Shown here: positions 51,296 to 58,998 of the stretch, in pieces | Layout of the letters: each line of letters opens with the position of its first letter | Position numbering within the stretch: position 1 is the stretch's first letter | NCBI GenBank assembly: GCA_963695975.1 | Contig: CAVOIB010000006.1 | Span: 1 to 64,000 of the forward strand | Source of the DNA: JBBQVZ01 sp963695975 | GTDB taxonomy: Bacteria; Actinomycetota; UBA4738; HRBIN12 | Direction: 5' to 3' | Length of the DNA stretch: 64,000 nt | Made by a program: the position numbers and the translations under genes | The notes under the pieces: generated by a model | The model's database searches: none | Seen by the model: only the letters and a program-made list of their open reading frames with translations | What the model was told of the DNA's origin: nothing

Positions 51296-51413
51296 CCATC
51301 GCCAGACCCGCCACGACGGCCGCCGACAGCCGGCGAGCCGAGGTCGCGAGATCCAGCTGCCAGCTCGACCCCGAGACGGCGCTCTCGACACCTGCAGCCG
51401 GTGGCACCAGGAC

Positions 51414-52238
51414 CTATGCCATCGCTTCTTCGAGGGCGCGGCGGACCAGAACCTTGGCGAGCTCTCGGCGGTACTCGGCGCTGCCGAACGCGTCTGACGG
51501 CGGGCTCGTCCCCTCGTCGGCGCGCGCGGCCGCGGCGGCCGGATCCGAGCCGCCGCCGAGCGCCTCTTCCACGCCGGCTGCGCGCAGCGGCGTCTCCCCC
51601 ATGTTGGTGAGTGCGACATGCGCGGCACCGTTAGACCGAACCGCGGCCACGCCGACCAGCGCCCAGTCCTGCGCGCGACGGTGGAACTTGATGTAGCTCC
51701 ACCCAACGTCGTTCATCACCGGCACGCGCACCTCGACGAGCACCTCGTTCTCGGCGAGGTCCGGCGTGAACAACCCTTTGAAGAAGTCGCCGGCCGCCAC
51801 GGTGCGCGACGCCCCACCGGCGCCGCGGACCACGAACTCCGCGCCGAGCGCCACCATCACGGTAGGCATGTCGGACGCCGGATCCGCGTGGGCGATCGAG
51901 CCTCCGATCGTGCCCATATGACGCACCTGCGGGTCACCGATCTCACCCGCGGTGTGCGCCACGATCGGGCAGAGCTCCTGAAGCGTCTCGCTGTTGGCCA
52001 CGTCGTGATGCCGGGCGAGCGCACCGATCGCGACCACGTCGTTGTCTTGCCGGATGTAGCCCAGGTCGCCGATCCGCCCGATGTCCACCAGGGTCGAAGG
52101 CCGGGCTAGGCGGAGCTTCATCAGCGGCAGCAACGAGTGCCCGCCGGCCAGGATCTTCGCGTGCTCGTCGGCGGACAACAGCTCGATCGCGTGGTCGACG
52201 CTCTCGGCCCGCACGTACTCGAACGCTGCCGGGATCAT
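51414..52238 (-). CDS. coxM: Form II CO-dehydrogenase-family medium (FAD) subunit
   Basis: 274 residues: AKILAGGHSLLPLMKLRLARPSTLVDIGRI, and HMGTIGGSIAHADPASDMPTVMVAL, the FAD-binding loops of CoxM/XdhB proteins. Transfers electrons from the iron-sulfur subunit to quinone. ATG overlaps the CoxL stop (ATGA, 52235-52238). Last gene of the minus-strand S-L-M operon. Confidence 0.92.
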   Translation of the reverse strand: MIPAAFEYVRAESVDHAIELLSADEHAKILAGGHSLLPLMKLRLARPSTLVDIGRIGDLGYIRQDNDVVAIGALARHHDVANSETLQELCPIVAHTAGEIGDPQVRHMGTIGGSIAHADPASDMPTVMVALGAEFVVRGAGGASRTVAAGDFFKGLFTPDLAENEVLVEVRVPVMNDVGWSYIKFHRRAQDWALVGVAAVRSNGAAHVALTNMGETPLRAAGVEEALGGGSDPAAAAARADEGTSPPSDAFGSAEYRRELAKVLVRRALEEAMA

Positions 52239-54598
52239 GCGCCACCTCCCCGTGCGTCGCGGATCGCTCGCCAGACGCGCTCGGGCGTCGCCGGCTTGCC
52301 GATGTCGGTGACCCCGAGGTGACTCACGGCATCGATGACCGCGTTGACGACCGCCGGCGGCGCCGCGATGGTCCCGGCCTCGCCGATCCCCTTCACCCCG
52401 AGCCCGTTGGTCGTCGAAGGCGTGACGGTCCGGTCGAGGATGAACTCGGGCATCTCCACGGCCGACGGCACGAGGTACTGCGTCATCGAAGACGACATCA
52501 GGTTGCCCCGTTCGTCGTAGACCGCTTCCTCGTAGAGCGCTTCCGCGATGCCCTGCGCGACCCCCCCGTGCACCATCCCGTCCACGATCATCGGGTTGAT
52601 CACGTTGCCGCAATCGTCCACGGCCACGTAGCGGAGGATGTCCGTGGCGCCGGTCTCGGTGTCGACCTCGACGACACAGACGTGCGTTCCCGCCGGCCAG
52701 GTGAAGTTGGGCGGATCGAAGGCCGCCGTTCCCTCCAGCATCGGCTCGACGCCCGAGGGTAGGTCGTGCGCGTGCCAGGCCGATGCGGCAAGCTCCGGGA
52801 TCGTCCGGGCCTTGTCCGGCGCACCCTTCACTCGGAACGCCCCGTCGACCCACTCGAGGTCATCTTGGGATACCTCGAGCTCGTGAGCTGCGATCGTGGC
52901 GGCCTTCTCGCGCACCCGCTCCACGGCCCGGCGCAGGGCTTCGCCACCCACCGCCGCGGAGCGCGACCCGTAGGTGTCCATGCCCATCCTCGACACGGCC
53001 GTGTCTCCATGAAGCACGTCAACGTCTTCGGGCGTGACGCCCAGACCATCGGCGACGATCTGCGACCACGACGTCGCGTGCCCCTGTCCGTGCGGCGAGG
53101 TCCCGGTCCGCACGACGACCCTCCCGTCGGGACGACACTCGACCTCGGCCGCGTCCCACCCTCCGGCGGCGTAGCGGAGCGCTCCGAGGATGTTGGAGGG
53201 AGCCAGTCCGCACATCTCGATGTAGCTGGAGAGCCCGATCCCGATCTGCTTCACGTCGCCCGACTCACGCCGCGCGGTCTGCTCCTTGCGGAACTGCTGG
53301 TAGTCCACGAGCTCCAGGGCCCGACCGAACGTGGGCTCGTAGTTCCCGGAGTCCAAGTTCAGGCCCATGAGCGACGGCGTCGCCTCGTCGAACGGCGGGT
53401 GAAGATTCATCCGGCGCACCTCGGCCGGATCCTTGCCGATCTTGCGGGCGAACGCATCCACGAGCCGCTCGATCACGTACGTCGCCTCGGGCCGACCGGC
53501 CCCGCGGTACGCGTCGGTCGGCGTGGCGTTCGTCATGATGCCGGTGAACTCGTACCAGTAGGCCTCGGTCGCGTACGGGCCCATGTAGACCCATCCGCCC
53601 AACTCGGGGATCCCCGGCGTGAGCAGCTGGAAGTACGCGCCCATGTCGGCCAGCTCGACGAACTTCATCCCGAGGATCTTCCCGTCCTCGGTGCCTGCGA
53701 GCGTGCAGTCGTGGAGCACGCCTCGTCCGTGGATCGTCGCCACGTAGTTCTCTTGACGGCTCTCGATCCACTTGATGGGGCGGCCGAGGTTGCGCGTGAG
53801 AGCAAGCGCGAGCGCCTCCTCCGCGTATACGTCCAGCTTCGAACCGAAACCTCCCCCAACGTCTGGCGCGATGATGCGGAGCTTCGACTGCGGGATGCCG
53901 GTCGCGATGGAGAGTCCTACGCGACAGATGTGCGGGATCTGCGTGGCTGAAACCAAGGTGAACTCGCCGGCGGCGGGGATCCCGTACGCGAGGCACCCGC
54001 GTGGCTCGATGGCGTTGGGGATGAGTCGCGGCTGCGTGTAGCGCTCTTGCACGATCACCGGCGCCGACTCGAAGATCGATTGGTCCCCGGCTCCTCCGTG
54101 GCTCCAATGCACGACCTTGTTGGTTCCGAGGTCCTCATGGATCACCACCTCGTCCTTGGCCGCTTCCTCCAGATCGAGGACGACCGGGAGCGCGGTGGCC
54201 TCCACGACGACGGCCTCCGCCGCATCCTCGGCCTGCTCGCGCGTCTCGGCGACGACCACCGCCACGGCGTCTCCCCCGAACCGGATCTTGTCCTTCGTGA
54301 GCGGCCAGTGGGTGGGCACCTTGATGTCCTCGGTGATCGGCCACACCATCGGCAGGCTCGCGGGGAAGGCGTCCTCCAGGTCCGCCGCGGTGAGAACGGT
54401 GATCACGCCGGGCATCGACTTCGCGGCCGATGTGTCGATCCCATCGATCCGGGCGTGTACGTGGGGCGGGCGAACCAGCTCCATCCAGGCCATCCCCGCC
54501 ATCGTCTGGTTATCGACGAAGGTGCCTTGTCCCGTCAGCAGCTTGGCGTCTTCTTTGCGGAGGACGGAGGATCCGATGTAGCTCTCGGTAGCGACCAT
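52235..54598 (-). CDS. Form II CO-dehydrogenase-family large (molybdopterin) subunit
   Basis: 787 residues, xanthine dehydrogenase/CoxL fold. The active-site loop reads TDAYRGAGRPEATYVIERL at 53492-53512 (AYRGAGR), the form II signature, rather than AYxCSFR. Other family blocks: DVGGGFGSKLDVYAEE, GTSPHGQGHATSWSQIV and GVKGIGEAGTIAAPPAVVNAV with the base glutamate. Form II enzymes have uncertain substrates, perhaps other aldehydes or purines. Ten bases separate it from CoxS. Confidence 0.9.
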   Translation of the reverse strand: MVATESYIGSSVLRKEDAKLLTGQGTFVDNQTMAGMAWMELVRPPHVHARIDGIDTSAAKSMPGVITVLTAADLEDAFPASLPMVWPITEDIKVPTHWPLTKDKIRFGGDAVAVVVAETREQAEDAAEAVVVEATALPVVLDLEEAAKDEVVIHEDLGTNKVVHWSHGGAGDQSIFESAPVIVQERYTQPRLIPNAIEPRGCLAYGIPAAGEFTLVSATQIPHICRVGLSIATGIPQSKLRIIAPDVGGGFGSKLDVYAEEALALALTRNLGRPIKWIESRQENYVATIHGRGVLHDCTLAGTEDGKILGMKFVELADMGAYFQLLTPGIPELGGWVYMGPYATEAYWYEFTGIMTNATPTDAYRGAGRPEATYVIERLVDAFARKIGKDPAEVRRMNLHPPFDEATPSLMGLNLDSGNYEPTFGRALELVDYQQFRKEQTARRESGDVKQIGIGLSSYIEMCGLAPSNILGALRYAAGGWDAAEVECRPDGRVVVRTGTSPHGQGHATSWSQIVADGLGVTPEDVDVLHGDTAVSRMGMDTYGSRSAAVGGEALRRAVERVREKAATIAAHELEVSQDDLEWVDGAFRVKGAPDKARTIPELAASAWHAHDLPSGVEPMLEGTAAFDPPNFTWPAGTHVCVVEVDTETGATDILRYVAVDDCGNVINPMIVDGMVHGGVAQGIAEALYEEAVYDERGNLMSSSMTQYLVPSAVEMPEFILDRTVTPSTTNGLGVKGIGEAGTIAAPPAVVNAVIDAVSHLGVTDIGKPATPERVWRAIRDARGGGA

Positions 54599-54608
54599 CG
54601 ATACCCCC

Positions 54609-55085
54609 TCAGGCCTTCGCGCCGCTCATGGATCCGGCGGCGTCGAGGATCGACTTGACGATGTTGTGGTAGCCGGTGCAACGACAGAGATTCCCCTCCA
54701 GGGACTCCCGAACGTCTTCCTCGGTCGGTGTCGGGTTCTCCTTCAGGTAGCTCGCCGCGGCCATGATCATGCCGGGGGTGCAATAGCCGCATTGCAGTCC
54801 GTGGTTGCGATGGAAGGCGTCCTGGAGCGGGTGCATCTCTTCGCCCGATGCCATGCCCTCGATCGTCGTGATCTCGCGTCCGTCGGCCTGCGCCGCGAGG
54901 AGCGTGCACGACTTGACCGACTCGCCGTCGAGCAGCACGGTGCAACTGCCGCACGATGAGGTGTCACATCCCACGTTGGTGCCGGTGAGTCCGAGGGTCT
55001 CTCGGATGAGGTAGACGAGGAGCGTTCGAGGTTCGACGTCCGCCTCGCGCTTCACCCCGTTCACGGTGACGGCGACGTTCGTCAC
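54609..55085 (-). CDS. coxS: Form II CO-dehydrogenase-family small (2Fe-2S) subunit
   Basis: 158 residues. The plant-type ferredoxin cluster motif is GCDTSSCGSCTVLLDGESVKSC and the second cluster motif is CGYCTPGMI plus CRCTGYHNIV. GTG start with AAAGGAG at 6 bases. First gene of the minus-strand operon. Confidence 0.93.
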   Translation of the reverse strand: MTNVAVTVNGVKREADVEPRTLLVYLIRETLGLTGTNVGCDTSSCGSCTVLLDGESVKSCTLLAAQADGREITTIEGMASGEEMHPLQDAFHRNHGLQCGYCTPGMIMAAASYLKENPTPTEEDVRESLEGNLCRCTGYHNIVKSILDAAGSMSGAKA

Positions 55086-55174
55086 AAGTGACTCCTTTCG
55101 GACCGGAGCGGCAGGGGCCGTTCGATAGCGCCGGAGTGTAGTCCTGCCCGTCAGAACGCGCGAACCGAGGTGCG

Positions 55175-55408
55175 CTACTCGTCGTACGGACCTTCGCGGG
55201 GAGAGACCTGACCGATGCCCCGGAACCAGCCGAGAGCACCACCGATCAGTGCGCCGATGAAGGCACCGATGCCCACGGAGAGGCTTGTGCCTGCACTCCC
55301 GAAGACGAGCCCGACGAGCAGACCGATCCCCGCTCCGACCGCGAGGCCGATCAACGCCCCCATCGCCATCCGGGCGGCCATGCCACCTGTCTCTTCCTCG
55401 AACGACAT
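55175..55408 (-). CDS. Small glycine-rich membrane protein (YMGG/Gly-zipper-like)
   Basis: 77 residues with a long Gly/Ala-rich hydrophobic stretch of GxxxG pattern (MGALIGLAVGAGIGLLVGLVFG and IGAFIGALIGGALGWF). Gly-zipper helices such as these form oligomers. Paired with the next gene, a similar small protein, spaced 1 base apart. Function unknown. Confidence 0.65.
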   Translation of the reverse strand: MSFEEETGGMAARMAMGALIGLAVGAGIGLLVGLVFGSAGTSLSVGIGAFIGALIGGALGWFRGIGQVSPREGPYDE

Positions 55409-55409
55409 G

Positions 55410-55667
55410 TCAGCTCCTCGGTTCGTCGCCGGGATCCGGACTGTCCAGACTCGACATCCCCATCACCAACGCGCCCACCCCGGCCCCGAAGATCAGGCCC
55501 ACCAGGAGGAAGACCAGCTCCCATCCGCTCGTGAAGCCGTAGAACACGCCACCCAAGATCGCGCCGAGGACCGCCCCGGCCGCCCCGCCGATGAGGAGCC
55601 CGCCGACCGTCCGCCGGCCCACTCGTCCCTCGGCCCCGCGTTCGCGTCTGTCGTTCGAGCCCTGCAT
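55410..55667 (-). CDS. Small glycine-zipper membrane protein
   Basis: 85 residues. Basic N terminus MQGSNDRRERGAEG then GGLLIGGAAGAVLGAILGGVFYG and a second helix VFLLVGLIFGAGVGALVMG. GGAG 7 bases before ATG at 55667. Adjacent to, and resembling, the 55175-55408 product, so the pair may act together. Confidence 0.65.
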   Translation of the reverse strand: MQGSNDRRERGAEGRVGRRTVGGLLIGGAAGAVLGAILGGVFYGFTSGWELVFLLVGLIFGAGVGALVMGMSSLDSPDPGDEPRS

Positions 55668-55753
55668 CTTGGATCTCCAGTCCGCTGAGAGGAGGCATCG
55701 TATCCCGACCACGCGGAGGTCGGTGCAGACTCAAGGGAAGAGCGGAGTGTTGG

Positions 55754-56260
55754 CTACCAGCTGTGATCGTTCGCGGCCATCGCCGCCGCGCCCGTGCAGG
55801 CGGAGCCGGTGCCATAGGCGGGGAGACCCATCGCTGAGAGCTTGACCCAGTAACAGGTCCCCGACGGTCCGAGTACGGCGGCAGCCCATGCAGCTTGGCT
55901 GGATGCCACACTGACTACGGTGCCCGACGTCGAAGGTCCCGTCGTGTAGGTGAGCGTCGGATCCAGCAGGGACAATTGGTCGGGACCGACCGTGCCGTAC
56001 CCGTTGGAAGCCTGGTACGCAGCCGATGCGGCCGACATCGCGATCCGCGCGTTCATCTTCGCCTGGATGTCCTGCGCCCGGTCTACCTGTTGCACGACCG
56101 AGACCTGATCGCTCGCGACCTCCTTGCCGCTCGCTCCCACGAACTGGAGGTACAGGGCAGCCACGGCGAACACCAGCACGATGACGACGCCTCCCCACAG
56201 GAGCGTCCTCCCGTCGAGGCGGGGCCCACGCGAGGGCTTCCCCAGATTGAACGAGTCCAT
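55754..56260 (-). CDS. Single-pass membrane protein with pilin-like C-terminal motif, paralogue
   Basis: 168 residues: a hydrophobic helix near residues 20-42 (LLWGGVVIVLVFAVAALYLQFV), then a soluble domain with ending GTCYWVKLSAMG and GSACTGAAAMAANDHSW. Same ending pattern as the product at 29358-29858, including the paired Cys and the terminal Ser-Trp. ATG at 56260 is the likely start (MDSFNLGKPS); ATG at 56338 is the alternative. Divergent from XdhC. Confidence 0.7.
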   Translation of the reverse strand: MDSFNLGKPSRGPRLDGRTLLWGGVVIVLVFAVAALYLQFVGASGKEVASDQVSVVQQVDRAQDIQAKMNARIAMSAASAAYQASNGYGTVGPDQLSLLDPTLTYTTGPSTSGTVVSVASSQAAWAAAVLGPSGTCYWVKLSAMGLPAYGTGSACTGAAAMAANDHSW

Positions 56261-56344
56261 CTCCCATGCATCGACCGTCGTCGGCAGCCTCTTGAAGACG
56301 GCGTCGGTGTCGCTCGTTCTCGAGGGCTCCCGTACCATCGAGGG

Positions 56345-57478
56345 GTGAGCGAGATCACGGACGTCCTCGAGGCGATCGAGTCCCTCTCGGCGAAGGGCGA
56401 GAAGATGGCGCTCGCCACCATCGTCGCGGTCCGCGGATCGACCTACCGGCGGCCCGGCGCTCGACTGCTGGTGCCGGAGGACGGAGCTCCGGTCGGCAAT
56501 ATCTCGGGCGGCTGTCTGGAGGGCGACGTCGCCGACATGGCGCGGATCGTCATGGAGGAGGGCCGCGCGCGGCTCGCGGGATGGGACCTGACGGCCGACG
56601 ACGACGAGGTCTGGGGTCTTGGCCTCGGCTGCAACGGCGCGATCGAGGTGTTCATCGAGCCGGCCGAGCGAGCCGCCGACGTGGCGGGCGCACTGCGGAT
56701 GGCCCTGGAGGAAGAACGGCCGATCAGCGTCGTGACCGTGTTGGAGTCGATGCTCGACGCCGTGCCCTCCGGCGCCCGGATCGTGGTGAAACCCGACGGC
56801 ACGAGCGAGGGTTCGCTCGGGGACGCGGATCTCGACCGAGCGGCCATCGAGGCGGCGACCGAGCAGCTCGCGGCGCAGACGTCGGAGATCCGCGTTCTCC
56901 CCGGCGACATCCGCGCGTTCGTCGAGGTGCTGGAGCCCCCCCTCCGCCTGTTGATCTGCGGAGCGGGACACGACGCGATCCCGCTGGTAAAGGCCGCGTC
57001 GATCCTCGGCTGGAACGCGATCGTCGTCGACGACCGTCCTGGCTTCCTCACGGCCGAGCGCTATCCGGGCGCAGCGGGATTCGTTCCCGTCGAACGTCCG
57101 GCGGATGCCGCGAAGATCGCCATCGCGGACGAGCGCACGTTCGTCACCGTGATGACCCATAACTTCCTGCGGGACAAGGAGTACCTACGGTCGTTCCTGG
57201 GATCGCCCGCCACGTACATCGGGATGCTCGGACCCGCCGCCCGAACGCAACGCCTCCTGATGGAGCTGGCCGAGGAGGGGGTGATCATCTCCGATGACGA
57301 CCGAGCCAGGATCCACGGCCCGGCGGGACTCGACCTCGGGAGCGAAGGACCGGAGGAGATCGCCGGGTCGATCGTGTCCGAGATCGTCGCGGTCCGCCGA
57401 GGACGCGCGGGTGGATTCCTCAAGGAGCGCCCCGGGCCGATCCACGACCGGCCCCGCCCGGGCGCCGAGGCCCGCTGA
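56345..57478 (+). CDS. XdhC/CoxI family Mo-hydroxylase maturation factor
   Basis: 377 residues: VRGSTYRRPGARLLVPEDG, GNISGGCLEGDVADMARIVM and the Rossmann-like LLICGAGHDAIPLVKAASILGW, then THNFLRDKEYLRSFL and YIGMLGPAARTQRLL. XdhC-type proteins bind the molybdenum cofactor and sulfurate it before insertion into Mo-hydroxylases. GTG at 56345 precedes the conserved start. Located between the two cox operons, upstream of the form I genes. Confidence 0.9.
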   Translation: MSEITDVLEAIESLSAKGEKMALATIVAVRGSTYRRPGARLLVPEDGAPVGNISGGCLEGDVADMARIVMEEGRARLAGWDLTADDDEVWGLGLGCNGAIEVFIEPAERAADVAGALRMALEEERPISVVTVLESMLDAVPSGARIVVKPDGTSEGSLGDADLDRAAIEAATEQLAAQTSEIRVLPGDIRAFVEVLEPPLRLLICGAGHDAIPLVKAASILGWNAIVVDDRPGFLTAERYPGAAGFVPVERPADAAKIAIADERTFVTVMTHNFLRDKEYLRSFLGSPATYIGMLGPAARTQRLLMELAEEGVIISDDDRARIHGPAGLDLGSEGPEEIAGSIVSEIVAVRRGRAGGFLKERPGPIHDRPRPGAEAR

Positions 57479-57492
57479 ACCTACATCGGTAC

Positions 57493-57559
57493 CTGTCCGT
57501 ACATCTGTCAGGTTGCCGGTTGCAGCCACGCGTGCGATAAACAGATGTCCGCCCGGACA
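57493..57559. promoter_or_regulatory. Long dyad upstream of form I cox operon
   Basis: CTGTCCG and ACATCTGT (57493-57508) face ACAGATGT and CGGACAG (57540-57559), with 31 bases between. The two outer and inner half-sites match as inverted repeats. It lies in the 124-base gap before coxM, an expected place for a regulator binding site or RNA stem-loop. The regulator is not identified. Confidence 0.65.
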
Positions 57560-57602
57560 GCGGGCGAAGGTTACCGCGCCAGTTGGAAGGAGATGCGCAC
57601 CG

Positions 57603-58472
57603 ATGTTGCCCTCTCGCTTCGATTATCACCGGCCCGCGACGCTGGAAGAAGCCCTCGATCTTCTCGCCACCCACGGCGAGGACGCGAAGGTGCTCGCCGG
57701 CGGCCAGAGCCTGATCCCCATGATGAAGCTGCGGTTCGCGTCGCCGGCCCACCTGATCGACGTGAACCGGATCGCGGGTCTGGACGGCATCTCTGACGGC
57801 GACGGCGGCCTGAAGGTCGGCGCGCTCGTGCGGCATAACCAGTTGGTGGCCTCCGACGTGGTGAGTGCCCGGTACCCCACGATCGCCTCCGCCGCGCCGC
57901 AGATCGCCGACCCGCTCGTGCGCAACCTGGGCACGATCGGCGGCTCGCTCTCCCACGCCGACCCCTCCGGCGACCTCGGCTCGGTGATGCTCGCGCTCGG
58001 TGCGAGCGTCGTGCTGACGAGCGCGAACGGCGAACGAGAGGTCCCGATCGGCGAGTTCCTGGTCGACACGTTCCAGACGTCGATCGCGCCCGGCGAGATG
58101 CTCACCGAGGTCCACGTCCCGGCTCCGGGCGCCCGTTCGGGCGGCACCTACCTGAAGCTCGAGCGCAAGGTTGGCGACTACGCCACCGTGGCGGCCGCGG
58201 TCTTCTTGTCGATGAGCAACGGATCGATCGGCGCGGCGGGTCTAGCGCTCACCTCCGTGGGGCTCACGAACATCAAGGCGACGGCGGCCGAGGCAGCGCT
58301 CGTGGGCCAGGCGCCGAGCGAGGCCACGTTCGCCGAGGCGGCGCGTCTCGCCGCCGAGGCCTCCAGTCCGGTCACCGACGTCCGCGGGAGCGCGGACTAC
58401 AAACGCCACATGGTCGACGTGTACGTTCGGCGCGGACTCGCGACCGCCGCCGAGATGGCCGGCGCGGCCTGA
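57603..58472 (+). CDS. coxM: Aerobic CO dehydrogenase medium (FAD) subunit
   Basis: 289 residues: EDAKVLAGGQSLIPMMKLRFASPAHLIDVN and NLGTIGGSLSHADPSGDLGSVMLAL. Same FAD-binding fold as the minus-strand CoxM but clearly a separate lineage. Electron transfer from CoxS to the quinone pool. ATG at 57603 has GGAAGGAG 8-15 bases upstream. First structural gene in M-S-L order, normal for form I. Confidence 0.94.
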   Translation: MLPSRFDYHRPATLEEALDLLATHGEDAKVLAGGQSLIPMMKLRFASPAHLIDVNRIAGLDGISDGDGGLKVGALVRHNQLVASDVVSARYPTIASAAPQIADPLVRNLGTIGGSLSHADPSGDLGSVMLALGASVVLTSANGEREVPIGEFLVDTFQTSIAPGEMLTEVHVPAPGARSGGTYLKLERKVGDYATVAAAVFLSMSNGSIGAAGLALTSVGLTNIKATAAEAALVGQAPSEATFAEAARLAAEASSPVTDVRGSADYKRHMVDVYVRRGLATAAEMAGAA

Positions 58473-58492
58473 CCCGAGAGGAGACGCCAACG

Positions 58493-58978
58493 ATGGAAGT
58501 CACGGTCAACGTCAACGGAAGTGAGCGGACGGCCGACGTCGAACCCCGCCGGCTGCTCGTCCACCTCATCCGCGAAGACTTCGAGCTCACCGGCACGCAC
58601 ATCGGCTGCGACACGACGAGCTGCGGCGCGTGCACGGTTCTGCTCGACGGAACGCCGGTGAAGTCGTGCACGGTGTTCGGCGTCCAGGCCGACGGCCGCT
58701 CGGTCACGACCGTCGAGGGCCTGGCGACCGCGGCCGGGCTCAACCCGATCCAGGCCGCGTTCAAAGAAGAGCACGGCCTGCAATGCGGGTTCTGCACCCC
58801 CGGGATGATGCTCGTCGGATCCGCGCTCATCGCGGACAACCCCGACCCTACCGACGACGACGTCCGATGGGCGATCTCGGGGCAGATCTGCCGGTGCACC
58901 GGCTACATGAACATCGTGAAGGCGATCCAGGCCGCGGCGAGGGCGAAGGCCGAAGCCTCCGCGCCCGCCAACGCCTGA
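58493..58978 (+). CDS. coxS: Aerobic CO dehydrogenase small (2Fe-2S) subunit
   Basis: 161 residues. GCDTTSCGACTVLLDGTPVKSC and CGFCTPGMM, then CRCTGYMNIV give both 2Fe-2S centres. Two motifs are in the normal positions for CoxS. Starts with ATG 20 bases after coxM stop with GAGAGGAG-type spacing. Confidence 0.95.
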   Translation: MEVTVNVNGSERTADVEPRRLLVHLIREDFELTGTHIGCDTTSCGACTVLLDGTPVKSCTVFGVQADGRSVTTVEGLATAAGLNPIQAAFKEEHGLQCGFCTPGMMLVGSALIADNPDPTDDDVRWAISGQICRCTGYMNIVKAIQAAARAKAEASAPANA

Positions 58979-58998
58979 GCGGAAGGAGCTCGACGAAG

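Noticed and set aside
57294..57602. In-frame N-terminal extension of coxM
   Set aside because: It overlaps the end of XdhC and contains the inverted repeat; the conserved protein starts at 57603.
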